Positions 48,666 through 57,377 of a DNA stretch of 61,976 nt are shown in pieces. The stretch's first letter is position 1, and each line of letters opens with the position of its first letter. A program made the position numbers and the translations under genes. The notes under the pieces were generated by a model, which saw only the letters and a program-made list of their open reading frames with translations, made no database searches and was not told the origin of the DNA. The DNA lies in IMG/VR virus record IMGVR_UViG_3300043788_000036, positions 1 to 61,976 of that record; one strand, written 5' to 3'. The DNA comes from a virus.

Positions 48666-51235
48666 TGGCGCTCGATGACGAAAACGACGATAACGAAGCT
48701 ACAGAGTACCCTTCAGACGGGGAGCCCAACGAGTCCTCTCCCGGTGTCACCGATACGGATGACGGCGGCGCCATTATCCAGACTGGGGACGATGAAGATG
48801 AGCCTACCGCGGACGAAAGCGACCATTTCCGTAACCTAGTACCGGAGTTGGATCCGACGCAGCTTTCGACGTTCGTGACTGAGTTAATGGAGCGAATTGA
48901 GTACGATAAGAAATCCCGCTCCGAACGCGATGAGCAGTATGAGGAGGGGCTCAAGCGTATGGGGCTAGCCGGGGAAACCGTTTCTGCCCCTGCTTTCGAC
49001 GGCGCTTCTAAGGCGACGCATCCCATGTTGGGTAAGGCGACGCTGTATTACCAGTCGCACACGATCGGGGAGCTGATGCCTCCCAACGGCCCGGTGAAGG
49101 ATTGGATGCCTGGGGAGCCGACACCCGACCGAGTCGAGAAAGCGAAACGTAAAACGGCGCACATGAATTGGCAGTTCCGCAAGCAAATGCCGGAATTCCG
49201 TTCGCAGCTGGAAAAGCTGCTTTCTCAGCAGCTCCCTGCCGGTTCGCAGTACATGCGCCTCGTGTACGATGGCGATAAGCGACGCCCGGTACCGACGTTC
49301 TGGCCCATTGACCAAGTCATTATCCCTGAGGCTGCATCGGACTTTTACACCGCAGAGCGACGCACGCTTCTTGACTCCATTACCCAACACGAGTTGGAAT
49401 CACGCATACGCCAGGGTTACTATGTACGGGTGCCGCTCACAACATCGTCCCAGGTACCGGATAAGACTAAGGCGGAACAGGCGTCGGACGCGATCGAGGG
49501 CAAGAAAGGTAACGCATCGTCCAATGAGGACGGCTTGCGCCGTATCTACGTTGTGGAAGTGCTCGCGGAACTGGAAGACACGGACCGCTTGCGGGTGGCG
49601 GGCGATCAACGGGATTCGGGGGCTGCGGTAGATCGCGTAGGCCCTAAGCCGTACCTCGTAGAGATAGACCCGCTCAACCGTGAGTGCCTGCGCGCGGTGC
49701 GCAATTGGGAGCCTGAGGATAAGCAGTGCGAGAACCTATGTTGGCTAATCGACTTCGAGTGCCTACCGTGGCGCGGCGCGCAGTCGGTGGGGCTCATCCA
49801 TTACGCAGGCTCGCTTTCTGGGGCCAGTACAGGCGCACTGCGGGCTTTGCTGGATAGTGCCCTCATCAATGCACTACCCACCCTGTTGCGGCTCAAGGGG
49901 GCCGGGGCTCCGGGGCAGACGCTGAACCTTAACGTGTGTGGCGTTACTGAGATTGAGGGCGGGGCGCTTGGGGATCAGGATATCCGTAAGATCCTCATGG
50001 CGGTACCCTTCAATCCGACGCCGGCAGTGCTGTATCAGCTGCTCGGCTGGTGCACAGATCAGGGCGAGTCCCTGGTGCGTACGACTTTCGAGAACCTCTC
50101 GGAAGACGGCTCGCCCAATATGCCGGTGGGGACGACGCTCGCGCTCATTGAGCAGGGTCTCAAGGTGCTCTCCGCAATCCACATGCGGCTACATACCGCA
50201 ATGGATCGATTGATCGGCGTTCTACACCGCATCAACCGCATGTACATCACGGATGAGGAAATCCTTGATGACACGGGAGAGATGTTAGCGTACCGCGCTG
50301 ACTACGAAGGCCCCGTCGATGTGGTCCCCGTCTCTGACCCCCAAGTTTTCAGCGACATTCAAAGGTTTGCTCAGCTCCAAATTATTCAGCAACGCGCTGA
50401 CTTGCACCCGGAGCTTTACGACGCTCGTAAAGTCGAAACGCTAATACTTGAGCGGACGAAGATACCTAACGCAGTAGACTTGCTGTTACCGGTACCCGAG
50501 CCGCAAGAGCTGAATGCGATCAACGAGAACGTCGCAATGACCCTCGGGCGCCCGGTCGTGGCATTCCCTGAGCAGGACCACTTAGCGCACATCCAAGTGC
50601 ACCTCGATTACATGACGAGCCCTTTCTTTGGGTTCTTGCCGATCATTGCGCCGAAGTTTATTTCAGCTTGTTTGCAACATCTGGTGGAGCACATTGCGTA
50701 TTGGTACCTGTCGGAGACGGTGCGCATAGGGTCCGAAGCTGCTGGGGAAGACCTCGGTAAGCTTACTCAATTCCGCGACCCCGAGACTGCGAGGGAAATG
50801 GATCAGACACTAGCGGAAGCTTCGCATCATGTGATGGATAGCGCTAAGCAGGTGCTATCGAAGATACCTGGCGTTATCCAACAGGCACAGGCAATGATGC
50901 AGAAATTCATGCCCCCACAACCGCAAGATCCGGGGCAGACCGCGCTCGCCGTTGCGGATAAGAACAACCAAGGTAAGGTGCAGGCTATCCAGGCTAAAGG
51001 GCAACAAGACCAGCAGAAATCGCAATCCGATGCGCAAGCCAAGATGCAGCAGACTATTATCGAGCAGCAAGGAGAAGACCAGCGTACTCAGGCAGAACTT
51101 GCTGAGAAGACGGATACTACCAATCGCGATAATCAAACTGCGCTGGAGATTTCCGCGGCAAAGATTGAGACTGGCCACTCTACTAACCTGTCGACTGGCA
51201 CGGGTATGGAAGAGCGCGGAGGGGGTACTGAATGA
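48665..51235 (+). CDS. Portal protein
   Basis: 856 residues, large for a portal. An acidic N-terminal extension (DDENDDNEATEYPSDGEPNE) leads into LTRMGLAGE-like text and then GASKATHPMLGKATLYYQSH, LPAGSQYMRLVYDGDKRRPV and CLPWRGAQSVGLIHYAGSLS, which fit portal proteins of the large podophage class. The C-terminal third is Gln-rich coiled coil (QGKVQAIQAKGQQDQQKSQS), the usual portal barrel/wing extension. Forms the dodecameric DNA entry ring. Stop overlaps the next ATG. Confidence 0.82.
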   Translation: MALDDENDDNEATEYPSDGEPNESSPGVTDTDDGGAIIQTGDDEDEPTADESDHFRNLVPELDPTQLSTFVTELMERIEYDKKSRSERDEQYEEGLKRMGLAGETVSAPAFDGASKATHPMLGKATLYYQSHTIGELMPPNGPVKDWMPGEPTPDRVEKAKRKTAHMNWQFRKQMPEFRSQLEKLLSQQLPAGSQYMRLVYDGDKRRPVPTFWPIDQVIIPEAASDFYTAERRTLLDSITQHELESRIRQGYYVRVPLTTSSQVPDKTKAEQASDAIEGKKGNASSNEDGLRRIYVVEVLAELEDTDRLRVAGDQRDSGAAVDRVGPKPYLVEIDPLNRECLRAVRNWEPEDKQCENLCWLIDFECLPWRGAQSVGLIHYAGSLSGASTGALRALLDSALINALPTLLRLKGAGAPGQTLNLNVCGVTEIEGGALGDQDIRKILMAVPFNPTPAVLYQLLGWCTDQGESLVRTTFENLSEDGSPNMPVGTTLALIEQGLKVLSAIHMRLHTAMDRLIGVLHRINRMYITDEEILDDTGEMLAYRADYEGPVDVVPVSDPQVFSDIQRFAQLQIIQQRADLHPELYDARKVETLILERTKIPNAVDLLLPVPEPQELNAINENVAMTLGRPVVAFPEQDHLAHIQVHLDYMTSPFFGFLPIIAPKFISACLQHLVEHIAYWYLSETVRIGSEAAGEDLGKLTQFRDPETAREMDQTLAEASHHVMDSAKQVLSKIPGVIQQAQAMMQKFMPPQPQDPGQTALAVADKNNQGKVQAIQAKGQQDQQKSQSDAQAKMQQTIIEQQGEDQRTQAELAEKTDTTNRDNQTALEISAAKIETGHSTNLSTGTGMEERGGGTE

Positions 51236-51645
51236 CCCTTACCCTAGAAGAACTTGAGTTATATCTGAATACACTAGAGGAATTGAATATGACTGACGAA
51301 GTAAAGACTGTAGCTAGTGCCCAGAATACTGCGCTCCCGCACACAGACCCCGCAGGGCTGCAGAATGCTGGAGCACAAGCGGCGGGTACGCAAAACGCAG
51401 CAGCTCAGCCCGCGGAGCACCCGTCTTCCGGGTGGTGGAAGCCGGGCACCGCTCCTGTAGGGTCAACGCCCCACGCAGTGGGAGATGTAGTATCTACCTC
51501 CGTCGCTTCACTGGAAGCGCGGCTCACGGAGTTGGAAAACGTTGTGCACGCAATTGCCCCTTACAGCCGCAATGCTGCGCATAGTGGGGTGGTGAAGTGG
51601 GTTGAGAAGATCGGGGCGCGAATCAAGGCGGCGGTGAAACTGTGA
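51232..51645 (+). CDS. Small protein after the portal
   Basis: 137 residues; the ATG at 51232 overlaps the portal stop and follows GGAGGGGG. A second start at 51289 also has a strong GAGGA site, so two products are possible. Middle is Ala/Gln/Pro rich; the end is helical (EARLTELENVVHAIAPYS, VKWVEKIGARIKAAVK). Unknown function. Next gene is the Tad2-like protein. Confidence 0.6.
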   Translation: MTLTLEELELYLNTLEELNMTDEVKTVASAQNTALPHTDPAGLQNAGAQAAGTQNAAAQPAEHPSSGWWKPGTAPVGSTPHAVGDVVSTSVASLEARLTELENVVHAIAPYSRNAAHSGVVKWVEKIGARIKAAVKL

Positions 51646-51911
51646 ATTTCGGGGATGCACTTGCGCTGCTGAAGGCAGGAAAACGGGTACAGCGCGCAGG
51701 CTGGAACGGCAAGGGAATGTTTATATTCCTGGTGCCTGGATCGACGTTCAAAGTGAATCGTCCGCCGTTGCTCGGAATTTATCCTGAAGGCACTGAGATT
51801 AGATACCACGGCCATGTGGACATGAAGACGGCTGACGGGATGGTGGTCCCTTGGTTATGTTCTCAGACAGACATGCTGGCTGAGGATTGGGGCCTATATG
51901 AGGGGGGATAA
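51642..51911 (+). CDS. DUF2829/Tad2-like Thoeris antagonist
   Basis: 89 residues, GTG start overlapping the previous stop. MNFGDALALLKAGKRVQRAG, then WNGKGMFIFLVPGSTFKV, a middle loop, and VDMKTADGMVVPWLCSQTDM, then LAEDWGLY: an almost complete DUF2829 signature. Tad2 proteins bind the gcADPR signal of Thoeris and stop abortive immunity. It is directly followed by an unknown gene and an Acb2/Tad1-hairpin-like gene, forming a small counter-defence-like cluster inside the late operon. Confidence 0.8.
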   Translation: MNFGDALALLKAGKRVQRAGWNGKGMFIFLVPGSTFKVNRPPLLGIYPEGTEIRYHGHVDMKTADGMVVPWLCSQTDMLAEDWGLYEGG

Positions 51912-52218
51912 AGTTGGTAATATCGACGAAGCCCAGAAGGCTTTAGAACAGGCCCTTATTGACTTGCTCAACGCGCAGGATAGTCAGGGGCGTAAGGTAC
52001 GATTAGGGGGTGACTACAACGAGTTACTGAAACACTTTAATCATGTACGTAAGTGGTTTGAGCCCCCCTTTGCATTTGTTGGAGGAGACTTAGAGAAGGC
52101 AGCCGCTTTGCGTAACTTGGCGCTTTTATCTACCGCTTATGCTGCTTACTTAGAGTACTTTGCGGTAGGTGGGGTACCGCTCTCAACTATAGATGACGTA
52201 CTCAAGGGGGTACTGTGA
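51898..52218 (+). CDS. Unknown protein inside the counter-defence-like cluster
   Basis: 106 residues. ATG at 51898, overlapping the Tad2-like gene by 14 nt. Helical: IDEAQKALEQALIDLLNAQD, YNELLKHFNHVRKWFEPPFA, LEKAAALRNLALLSTAYAAY. No domain recognised. Because it lies between two likely immune-signal sponges it is a good candidate for an undescribed anti-defence protein; that is guilt by association only. Confidence 0.6.
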   Translation: MRGDKVGNIDEAQKALEQALIDLLNAQDSQGRKVRLGGDYNELLKHFNHVRKWFEPPFAFVGGDLEKAAALRNLALLSTAYAAYLEYFAVGGVPLSTIDDVLKGVL

Positions 52219-52421
52219 GGGATGAAAAAGCCTCCAACCAGGGGGCGCCGTTGTCGCAAGAGCAGCAGCTTTACCTGAAAGAGCTACAAGCGGTGGAAGC
52301 TGACTTCTGTACCTTGTGTAGCAAGATCGGCACGGGCCGCGAGTTATCGTTAGCAGCTACCAACATGCAGCAGGCGGCCATGTGGGCCGCGCGTCATGTG
52401 CTGGGGGGTAGCTTTAAATAG
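52215..52421 (+). CDS. Acb2/Tad1-hairpin-like cyclic-nucleotide sponge
   Basis: 68 residues, GTG start with a 4-nt overlap. LQAVEADFCTLCSKIGTGRE then LSLAATNMQQAAMWAARHVL matches the Acb2/Tad1 hairpin pattern ((S/G)RELSLAxTKLEEAvMWAxxaI). Acb2 proteins form helical bundles that bind CBASS cyclic oligonucleotides, and Tad1 relatives bind gcADPR. In this protein Thr-Asn-Met-Gln-Gln replaces the usual Thr-Lys-Leu-Glu-Glu, so ligand choice is uncertain. Confidence 0.7.
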   Translation: MRDEKASNQGAPLSQEQQLYLKELQAVEADFCTLCSKIGTGRELSLAATNMQQAAMWAARHVLGGSFK

Positions 52422-52472
52422 TCGAAACGGCTACGCTCGCGTGCGGGACATACTACGCACGCGAGGTTTGCC

Positions 52473-52847
52473 ATGGCGGATAAGTACGGTGGGCCGGTCA
52501 ATAAGCACCAAGAATTGGCGCAGACCGGGCACGTGGACGGGTACGCAAAAGGCGGCTCCGTGCATCATTCTAGCGGAGGACATACGTCGATGAAGCACGA
52601 GAACCAGCACCACGGGCACGGCAAGCATGGGCACAAGGGTCCGCATGAACATTACACTTCCCCTGGCGGGGGTGAGCACAGCGGACACAAGGGTAACAGC
52701 GTGCATACCCTTGTAAACCAAGGGAAAAATACCCCCGAAGAGCTGTACCACACGCACACGACTGACATTGAGACGGACGGCGGCGGAGACCATAGCTCGG
52801 GCAGCGACGCGCCGCGCGGTACGGGCAGCACGCGTAACCGCATCTAG
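52473..52847 (+). CDS. His- and Gly-rich small virion-type protein
   Basis: 124 residues. DKYGGPVNKHQELAQTGHVD then GYAKGGSVHHSSGGHTSMKH, KHEN QHHGHGKHGHKG and EHYTSPGGGEHSG: His about one residue in five, with an xGG motif. Could bind metals or membranes. A related His/Gly protein is at 60556-61236. Confidence 0.55.
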   Translation: MADKYGGPVNKHQELAQTGHVDGYAKGGSVHHSSGGHTSMKHENQHHGHGKHGHKGPHEHYTSPGGGEHSGHKGNSVHTLVNQGKNTPEELYHTHTTDIETDGGGDHSSGSDAPRGTGSTRNRI

Positions 52848-52879
52848 GACTTGACTTTTTCCGCCAAAGCCCTAGCGTT

Positions 52880-53068
52880 ATGTCTGTATTAGATCGGTTT
52901 ATTGGTGAACTCGCGACGCTCCGCAGTCAGGTTGCCGAGTCCAGCTTGACCAACCCGGAAGACAAAACAGCTTTCGGGTTTGGTCGCGCGGTAGGGCGAC
53001 TTGAAGGGTTACGGCTCGCAGAGGAAACGCTGAACCGATTGTTGAAAGACCCTGTGGAGGACGAATAG
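52880..53068 (+). CDS. Small phage protein before GroES-like
   Basis: 62 residues. Helical: LDRFIGELATLRSQVAESSL and FGRAVGRLEGLRLAEETLNR. Common small phage protein type with no known role. It ends 1 nt before the GroES-like start. Confidence 0.6.
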   Translation: MSVLDRFIGELATLRSQVAESSLTNPEDKTAFGFGRAVGRLEGLRLAEETLNRLLKDPVEDE

Positions 53069-53587
53069 TTGGCGTATCGAGATGAAGTTGAAGCTGCGCG
53101 AAAGCTGAAGACCACTTCGCGAGAAGTCCCGCTCGAAAAGCTGGAGCACCTCGCAGTGGCGAAGTTCGCCAAGTCATCCATCGCCTACGATTCTCTGGAG
53201 CAGGCCTTTCCGACGGCGGACCCGGGGCTTATCCCGTTCGGTACGGATGTCCTAGTGCAGATCCGGACGCCGCGCACGCGGACCAAGGGGGGTATCTACT
53301 TACCCGAGGAATCGCGCGAGACGGACCTTTGGAACATGCAGGTTGCGAAGGTGATCCGAATGGGTCCGGTCGCATTCTGCAATCGCGAGACGCTCAAGCC
53401 GTGGCCAGAGGGCCAGTGGTGCACGATTGGTGATTTCGTGCGCGTGCCCAAGTACGGCGGCGACCGCTGGTGGGTCGATGTGCCGGGCAGTGAGGACGGT
53501 AAGGCTCTGTTCGTGTTGTTTGATGACCTCGTCATGAAGGGGCGCATCCCCGACGACAAGGTGCTTGACATGGTGGCGTACATCTGA
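53069..53587 (+). CDS. GroES-like co-chaperonin
   Basis: 172 residues from TTG 53069, with GGAGGACGAA upstream. Residues about 50-160 carry the GroES fold: LIPFGTDVLVQIRTPRTRTK GGIYLPEE, VAKVIRMGP, and IGDFVRVPKYGG, then ALFVLFDDLVMKG. A mobile-loop-like segment (TRTKGGIYLPEESRET) sits where GroES contacts GroEL. Phage co-chaperonins replace GroES to help fold large capsid proteins, as T4 gp31 does. Late-operon place just before scaffold and capsid genes agrees. Confidence 0.85.
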   Translation: MAYRDEVEAARKLKTTSREVPLEKLEHLAVAKFAKSSIAYDSLEQAFPTADPGLIPFGTDVLVQIRTPRTRTKGGIYLPEESRETDLWNMQVAKVIRMGPVAFCNRETLKPWPEGQWCTIGDFVRVPKYGGDRWWVDVPGSEDGKALFVLFDDLVMKGRIPDDKVLDMVAYI

Positions 53588-53642
53588 GGACGACAGAAGG
53601 TGGTCCGGCTCGTCGTGATGACGACTCGCGCCCAGCTACACG

Positions 53643-54701
53643 ATGGCAGACAAAGACACCGAAGAAAAAATCACCCCTGTAGGGCCGGGCGTTGAGGATG
53701 AAGCCTCGACGGGCGCTACGCGCGAGGAAGAAGACCTCGATCAAGGGTATTCCTACGAAGACAGGGAAGACGAGCCGCGCACTGCGGGGGATGAGCGCAC
53801 AGGGCACGCCGAGGAAGAGCTTGGAGAGGCTGATGAGCGCGGGCTGACCCGGGAGCAGAAGAAGCGCAGGAAACGGCGTGAGCGCTACGACGCGGCGGTA
53901 CGCGAGCGCGATTTCTACCGTGCACGCGCGGAGCAGCTTGAAGCGGAGCGTCGTCGAGACCTTGCGGCGCTTGAGTCTAGGCAGACCCAGACTGATGTGC
54001 TTACCATTGACGGGCGCATCCAGCAGGCCGAGAACGATATCCGCGAGGCGGAGTCGCTTTACGTCCAGGCGCGCCGCAACAACGACCCTGAAGCCGAGAT
54101 TGAGGCGACGCGCGTCCGCGAGCAGCTCCAGCGGGGTTTACAGCAGCTCCAGCACACTAAGAACCAGACCGTAAGGGGCGCGCAGGAGCGGCGCACGCAG
54201 CAGACACAGCCCTCCGGTATGGATCCTGAGATTGCTGCGCAGGCGAGCGGCTGGATGCGTCAGAACACGTGGTTTGATCCCCAGCTTCGCGATGAAGACT
54301 CGGCTATCGCACATGCGGTGGAGCAGCAGGTAGCACGCGAGCGTCGGTTTTCTCCGCGGACCCGCGAGTACTGGGACGAAGTCGATCGTCGCGTCGCCAA
54401 GCGCCTCCCTGATCGTTACGAGTCCCGTGAGCGCGGCCCGGACGATGAGGACGAGGAAGATGAGGAGGCGCGCCGCCCCGCGCGGCGAGCGAACGGCAAC
54501 GCACCTGCGCGCAAGCCATCTGGCCCCACTATCAAAGTGGCGGGCCGGGAGCGCCCTCTGCGTAAAGGCGAAGTTTTCATCGATGAGGAGCGCAAGCAGG
54601 CTCTTATCGAAGCAGGTAAGTGGGACGATGAAGTCGCGAGAAATCGCGCACTGAAGTACTACCAGAATTATGACCGGGCCGCTGGCAGGCGTCCGAGATA
54701 A
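53643..54701 (+). CDS. Scaffolding-like protein
   Basis: 352 residues. Very charged: acidic N terminus (ADKDTEEKITPVGPGVEDEA), long Glu/Arg coiled coil (RYDAAVRERDFYRARAEQLE, EAERRRDLAALESRQTQ), then RPARRANGNAPARKPSGPTI. The C-terminal AGRERPLRKGEVFIDEERKQ, ALIEAGKWDDEVARNRAL is a small domain often found at the end of phage scaffold proteins. Scaffold role inferred from composition, length and place before decoration and capsid. Confidence 0.7.
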   Translation: MADKDTEEKITPVGPGVEDEASTGATREEEDLDQGYSYEDREDEPRTAGDERTGHAEEELGEADERGLTREQKKRRKRRERYDAAVRERDFYRARAEQLEAERRRDLAALESRQTQTDVLTIDGRIQQAENDIREAESLYVQARRNNDPEAEIEATRVREQLQRGLQQLQHTKNQTVRGAQERRTQQTQPSGMDPEIAAQASGWMRQNTWFDPQLRDEDSAIAHAVEQQVARERRFSPRTREYWDEVDRRVAKRLPDRYESRERGPDDEDEEDEEARRPARRANGNAPARKPSGPTIKVAGRERPLRKGEVFIDEERKQALIEAGKWDDEVARNRALKYYQNYDRAAGRRPR

Positions 54702-54713
54702 CGAGACACCACC

Positions 54714-55289
54714 ATGGCCAACCCTAGACAGTCGATTAAGCGGATTCGGAAGGATGCTCCGGGCCGGGAAGATCGCGCGATGAAAGATCGGGCGATTACC
54801 GAGCGTAGGCAGCTGACTGATGAAGAGCGCGTTGAGTTGTTGAAACGTGCAAATTTCCAGTCTTCTTTGCCTAACATACCCCGCATACCTGGGTACCATG
54901 TATGTTGGGTTTCTACGACGCATCCAAACGATACTCCGCAAGGGCGCGAGCAGCTAGGCTACTCGTACATCAAGCGAGAGGAAGTACCCGAGTTCACGTT
55001 TACAGATCAGCGCACGGGGGATTTCCCGGGCGTGATCACGTGGCGTGAAATGGTCGGGATGAAGATTCCTCTCCACGAGTATCAGTTGTACATGGAGACG
55101 CTCCACCATCACGAACCGGCTCGTAACGAGGAGGCTATTTACAATAGCGCCTTCGAGGCGGGAGAAGTCGCGGCGCAATCCGCGAAACGTGGCGGCAAGA
55201 TGCGGGCTCCGGTAGTAGAGGCAGGCATTGAGGAGCTGGGACAGGCCCGCGAAGCCCCCAACTTCTGTGAAACAGAGATGGAGGGCTAG
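54714..55289 (+). CDS. Head-region protein
   Basis: 191 residues. IRKDAPGREDRAMKDRAITE, then WVSTTHPNDTPQGREQLGYS, FPGVITWREMVGMKIPLHEY and ETLHHHEPARNEEAIYN. This pattern appears in hypothetical head proteins of several podophages in my memory. It could be a head-maturation or minor head protein. No catalytic motif clear. Confidence 0.55.
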   Translation: MANPRQSIKRIRKDAPGREDRAMKDRAITERRQLTDEERVELLKRANFQSSLPNIPRIPGYHVCWVSTTHPNDTPQGREQLGYSYIKREEVPEFTFTDQRTGDFPGVITWREMVGMKIPLHEYQLYMETLHHHEPARNEEAIYNSAFEAGEVAAQSAKRGGKMRAPVVEAGIEELGQAREAPNFCETEMEG

Positions 55290-55321
55290 CGGATGACTTT
55301 CTCATCTGTGAGGCTCCTACC

Positions 55322-56008
55322 GTGTCACTTCTATTCGCTCCATACGGGCTTGCGCCCGTGGCTCACGAATCCGGAATAGTTCGTCCGGCGTTTGGTTCTG
55401 GCGGGGGTCAGCCTCTCGGTGGGTATACCATCGCGAGCGGCTACGCCAATAACATTTTTTTGAACTCGCCTATCGGTATCGATACGGTCACCCCTACGTC
55501 GAATATCGTGTTGATTGCGGCTCAGGGCGCGTCAGCTGTCACTCCAACACTGGCCAATAAGCTACTCGGCTCCTTCCAAGGGGTTGAATTTACGTTGGCC
55601 ACGGGGCGCCGTACGGTGTCCAATTTCTGGCCTGCCGGTACTGTGCCCTTCGCAGGCTCGCAGACAGTTGCCTGGATTACGCGCGACCCGCGTATCCGTT
55701 ACCAGATTCAAGCGAACGGCCCAGTGGCCGCAACCCCAACGGCGACGGTGCCATCGATGGGTACCCTTGCGTCGTTTACTGCGAACGGGTCGGCTAACGG
55801 TAATGCTACGACGGGGTTCTCTACGGTTGCACTGGATACGACCACTGCAAACATGAGTAACACTCTAAACCAGCCTACGACGTTAAACCAACTACGCATA
55901 GTCGGGTTCGCGCAGCAGATTGATAATAACCCTGGAGATGCATTTACTCAGGTAATTGTCGAGATTGCGCTTCACCAAGATCTGCCTCTGCCGGGCGTCG
56001 CTTACTAA
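55322..56008 (+). CDS. Capsid decoration-like protein
   Basis: 228 residues, GTG start. FAPYGLAPVAHESGIVRPAF, GQPLGGYTIASGYANNIFLN and TVAWITRDPRIRYQIQANGP, then QQIDNNPGDAFTQVIVEIAL. The pattern matches proteins placed just before the capsid gene in many large podophages, usually called head decoration proteins. Beta-rich, no Cys. Role inferred from order. Confidence 0.7.
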   Translation: MSLLFAPYGLAPVAHESGIVRPAFGSGGGQPLGGYTIASGYANNIFLNSPIGIDTVTPTSNIVLIAAQGASAVTPTLANKLLGSFQGVEFTLATGRRTVSNFWPAGTVPFAGSQTVAWITRDPRIRYQIQANGPVAATPTATVPSMGTLASFTANGSANGNATTGFSTVALDTTTANMSNTLNQPTTLNQLRIVGFAQQIDNNPGDAFTQVIVEIALHQDLPLPGVAY

Positions 56009-56041
56009 CACTCCGCAACTTAACGCCACAGGAGATTTACT

Positions 56042-56962
56042 ATGGCACTTCCAATGCGGAGTACAGACTTCCGCTCAGTCGTTGAGCCAATCCTCAACGA
56101 GACTTTCGATGGCATTTACGACCAACGTGCGGATGAGTGGAAGCTCATCTTCCGCGAGTTCCGCGGTACCCCCCGTAACTACCACGAGGAACCGGTGCTC
56201 TTCGGTATGGGTGCTGCGCCCGCGTTGCCAGATGGCACCCCGGTCACGTACCAGTCGGGCGGAGTGCTCTACATCCAGCGCTACCTGTATGCAGTCTTCG
56301 GGTTGGCTTTCGCGCTGACCAAGGTACTGGTCGAAGACGGCGATCACATCAAAATCGGCACTATTTTCGCCGAGCACTTGGCGCAGTCGTTGGTTGAGAC
56401 GAAAGAAGTTCTATGTGCGAATGTGCTCAACAACGGCTTCAACGCGGCTTTCCCGGGCGGTGACGGCGTTGCACTGATCGCGACGAACCACCCCTTGGCG
56501 CCGCCGGCAGGGTCGTTCAGCAATCAGCTCACGACGGCTGCAGCGCTTTCGCAGACCTCGCTGGAGCAAATGCTCATCCAGATCCGCAACGCCGTGGACA
56601 ATAACGGTAAGCGCATTCGGCTGACTCCGCTGCAGCTCGTTACGTCGCCTTCGAACGTGATGCAGGGCGAGGTGCTCTTGAAGAGCGTCCTACGGGCAGG
56701 TACTGCTAATAACGACGTCAACCCCATCAAGTCGTTGGGGCTGTTGCCGAAGGGTCAGGCGAATATCTCGCGCCTCACGTCGCAGACTGCTTGGTTTGTG
56801 CAGACAGACGTGCGTCAGGGGCTGAAGCTCGCCATGCGCCGCACGTTGGAAAAGAGCATGGAAGGGGACTTCGAGACCGACTCCATGCGCTATAAAGCGA
56901 CAGAACGGTACATTCCGTCGTTCACGGACCCGAGATGCCTCTACGGCACGCCGGGCCTCTGA
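56042..56962 (+). CDS. Major capsid protein
   Basis: 306 residues with AGGAG upstream. MALPMRSTDFRSVVEPILNE opening, EEPVLFGMGAAPALPDGTPV, FALTKVLVEDGDHIKIGTIF, then ATNHPLAPPAGSFSNQLTT and LKLAMRRTLEKSMEGDFETD. These are consistent with the Mu-T-like HK97-fold major capsid class. No prohead protease was found next to it. Most abundant virion protein expected. Followed by a stable hairpin. Confidence 0.85.
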   Translation: MALPMRSTDFRSVVEPILNETFDGIYDQRADEWKLIFREFRGTPRNYHEEPVLFGMGAAPALPDGTPVTYQSGGVLYIQRYLYAVFGLAFALTKVLVEDGDHIKIGTIFAEHLAQSLVETKEVLCANVLNNGFNAAFPGGDGVALIATNHPLAPPAGSFSNQLTTAAALSQTSLEQMLIQIRNAVDNNGKRIRLTPLQLVTSPSNVMQGEVLLKSVLRAGTANNDVNPIKSLGLLPKGQANISRLTSQTAWFVQTDVRQGLKLAMRRTLEKSMEGDFETDSMRYKATERYIPSFTDPRCLYGTPGL

Positions 56963-56983
56963 GCGGGGCCGGGTAAAAGTGTT

Positions 56984-57063
56984 GAAGCGCCCCGCATTCC
57001 GCGTACAGCCTCCGTACGGATTCGTCCCCGTACCGAGAACCTACGTCGTTTGTGGGGCGCTTC
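56984..57063 (+). terminator. Long hairpin after the capsid gene
   Basis: GAAGCGCCCCGCA (56984-56996) pairs with TGTGGGGCGCTTC (57051-57063), 13 bp with one G-U, and a nested TCCGTACGGA palindrome (57011-57020). Only TCCTT follows, so it is a weak intrinsic terminator at best; it may stabilise or process the capsid mRNA. Confidence 0.55.
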
Positions 57064-57077
57064 TCCTTGGGTGACCC

Positions 57078-57365
57078 ATGGCGTCTATTACCGACACGTC
57101 AACTACGATCGCGACAGGGCAGGTTCCGGTAACTTCGTCGACTGCGGTTCAGATACGTCCTACTACACCCTTAAGAACTAAGCTTACTTTATCTAGTACC
57201 GTACCCATTTACATTGCAGACTCTTCTGGAGGTGCGGCTACGGGTTATGCGCCCTTCGGGACTAACAACGGCGGTATCAATTACGATATTCCAACACAAG
57301 ACGCGGTATGGGCCATAGGCGTAGGTCCTAACGGCACGGTGTTGTTTATGGAATTCCACAATTGA
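57078..57365 (+). CDS. Small beta-rich virion protein
   Basis: 95 residues. Ser/Thr-rich strands (TTIATGQVPVTSSTAVQI, RPTTPLRTKLTLSSTVPIYI) and a hydrophobic end (VWAIGVGPNGTVLFMEFHN). Composition of a head decoration or fibre protein. No known family. Confidence 0.55.
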   Translation: MASITDTSTTIATGQVPVTSSTAVQIRPTTPLRTKLTLSSTVPIYIADSSGGAATGYAPFGTNNGGINYDIPTQDAVWAIGVGPNGTVLFMEFHN

Positions 57366-57377
57366 AGGTGCATTAAC

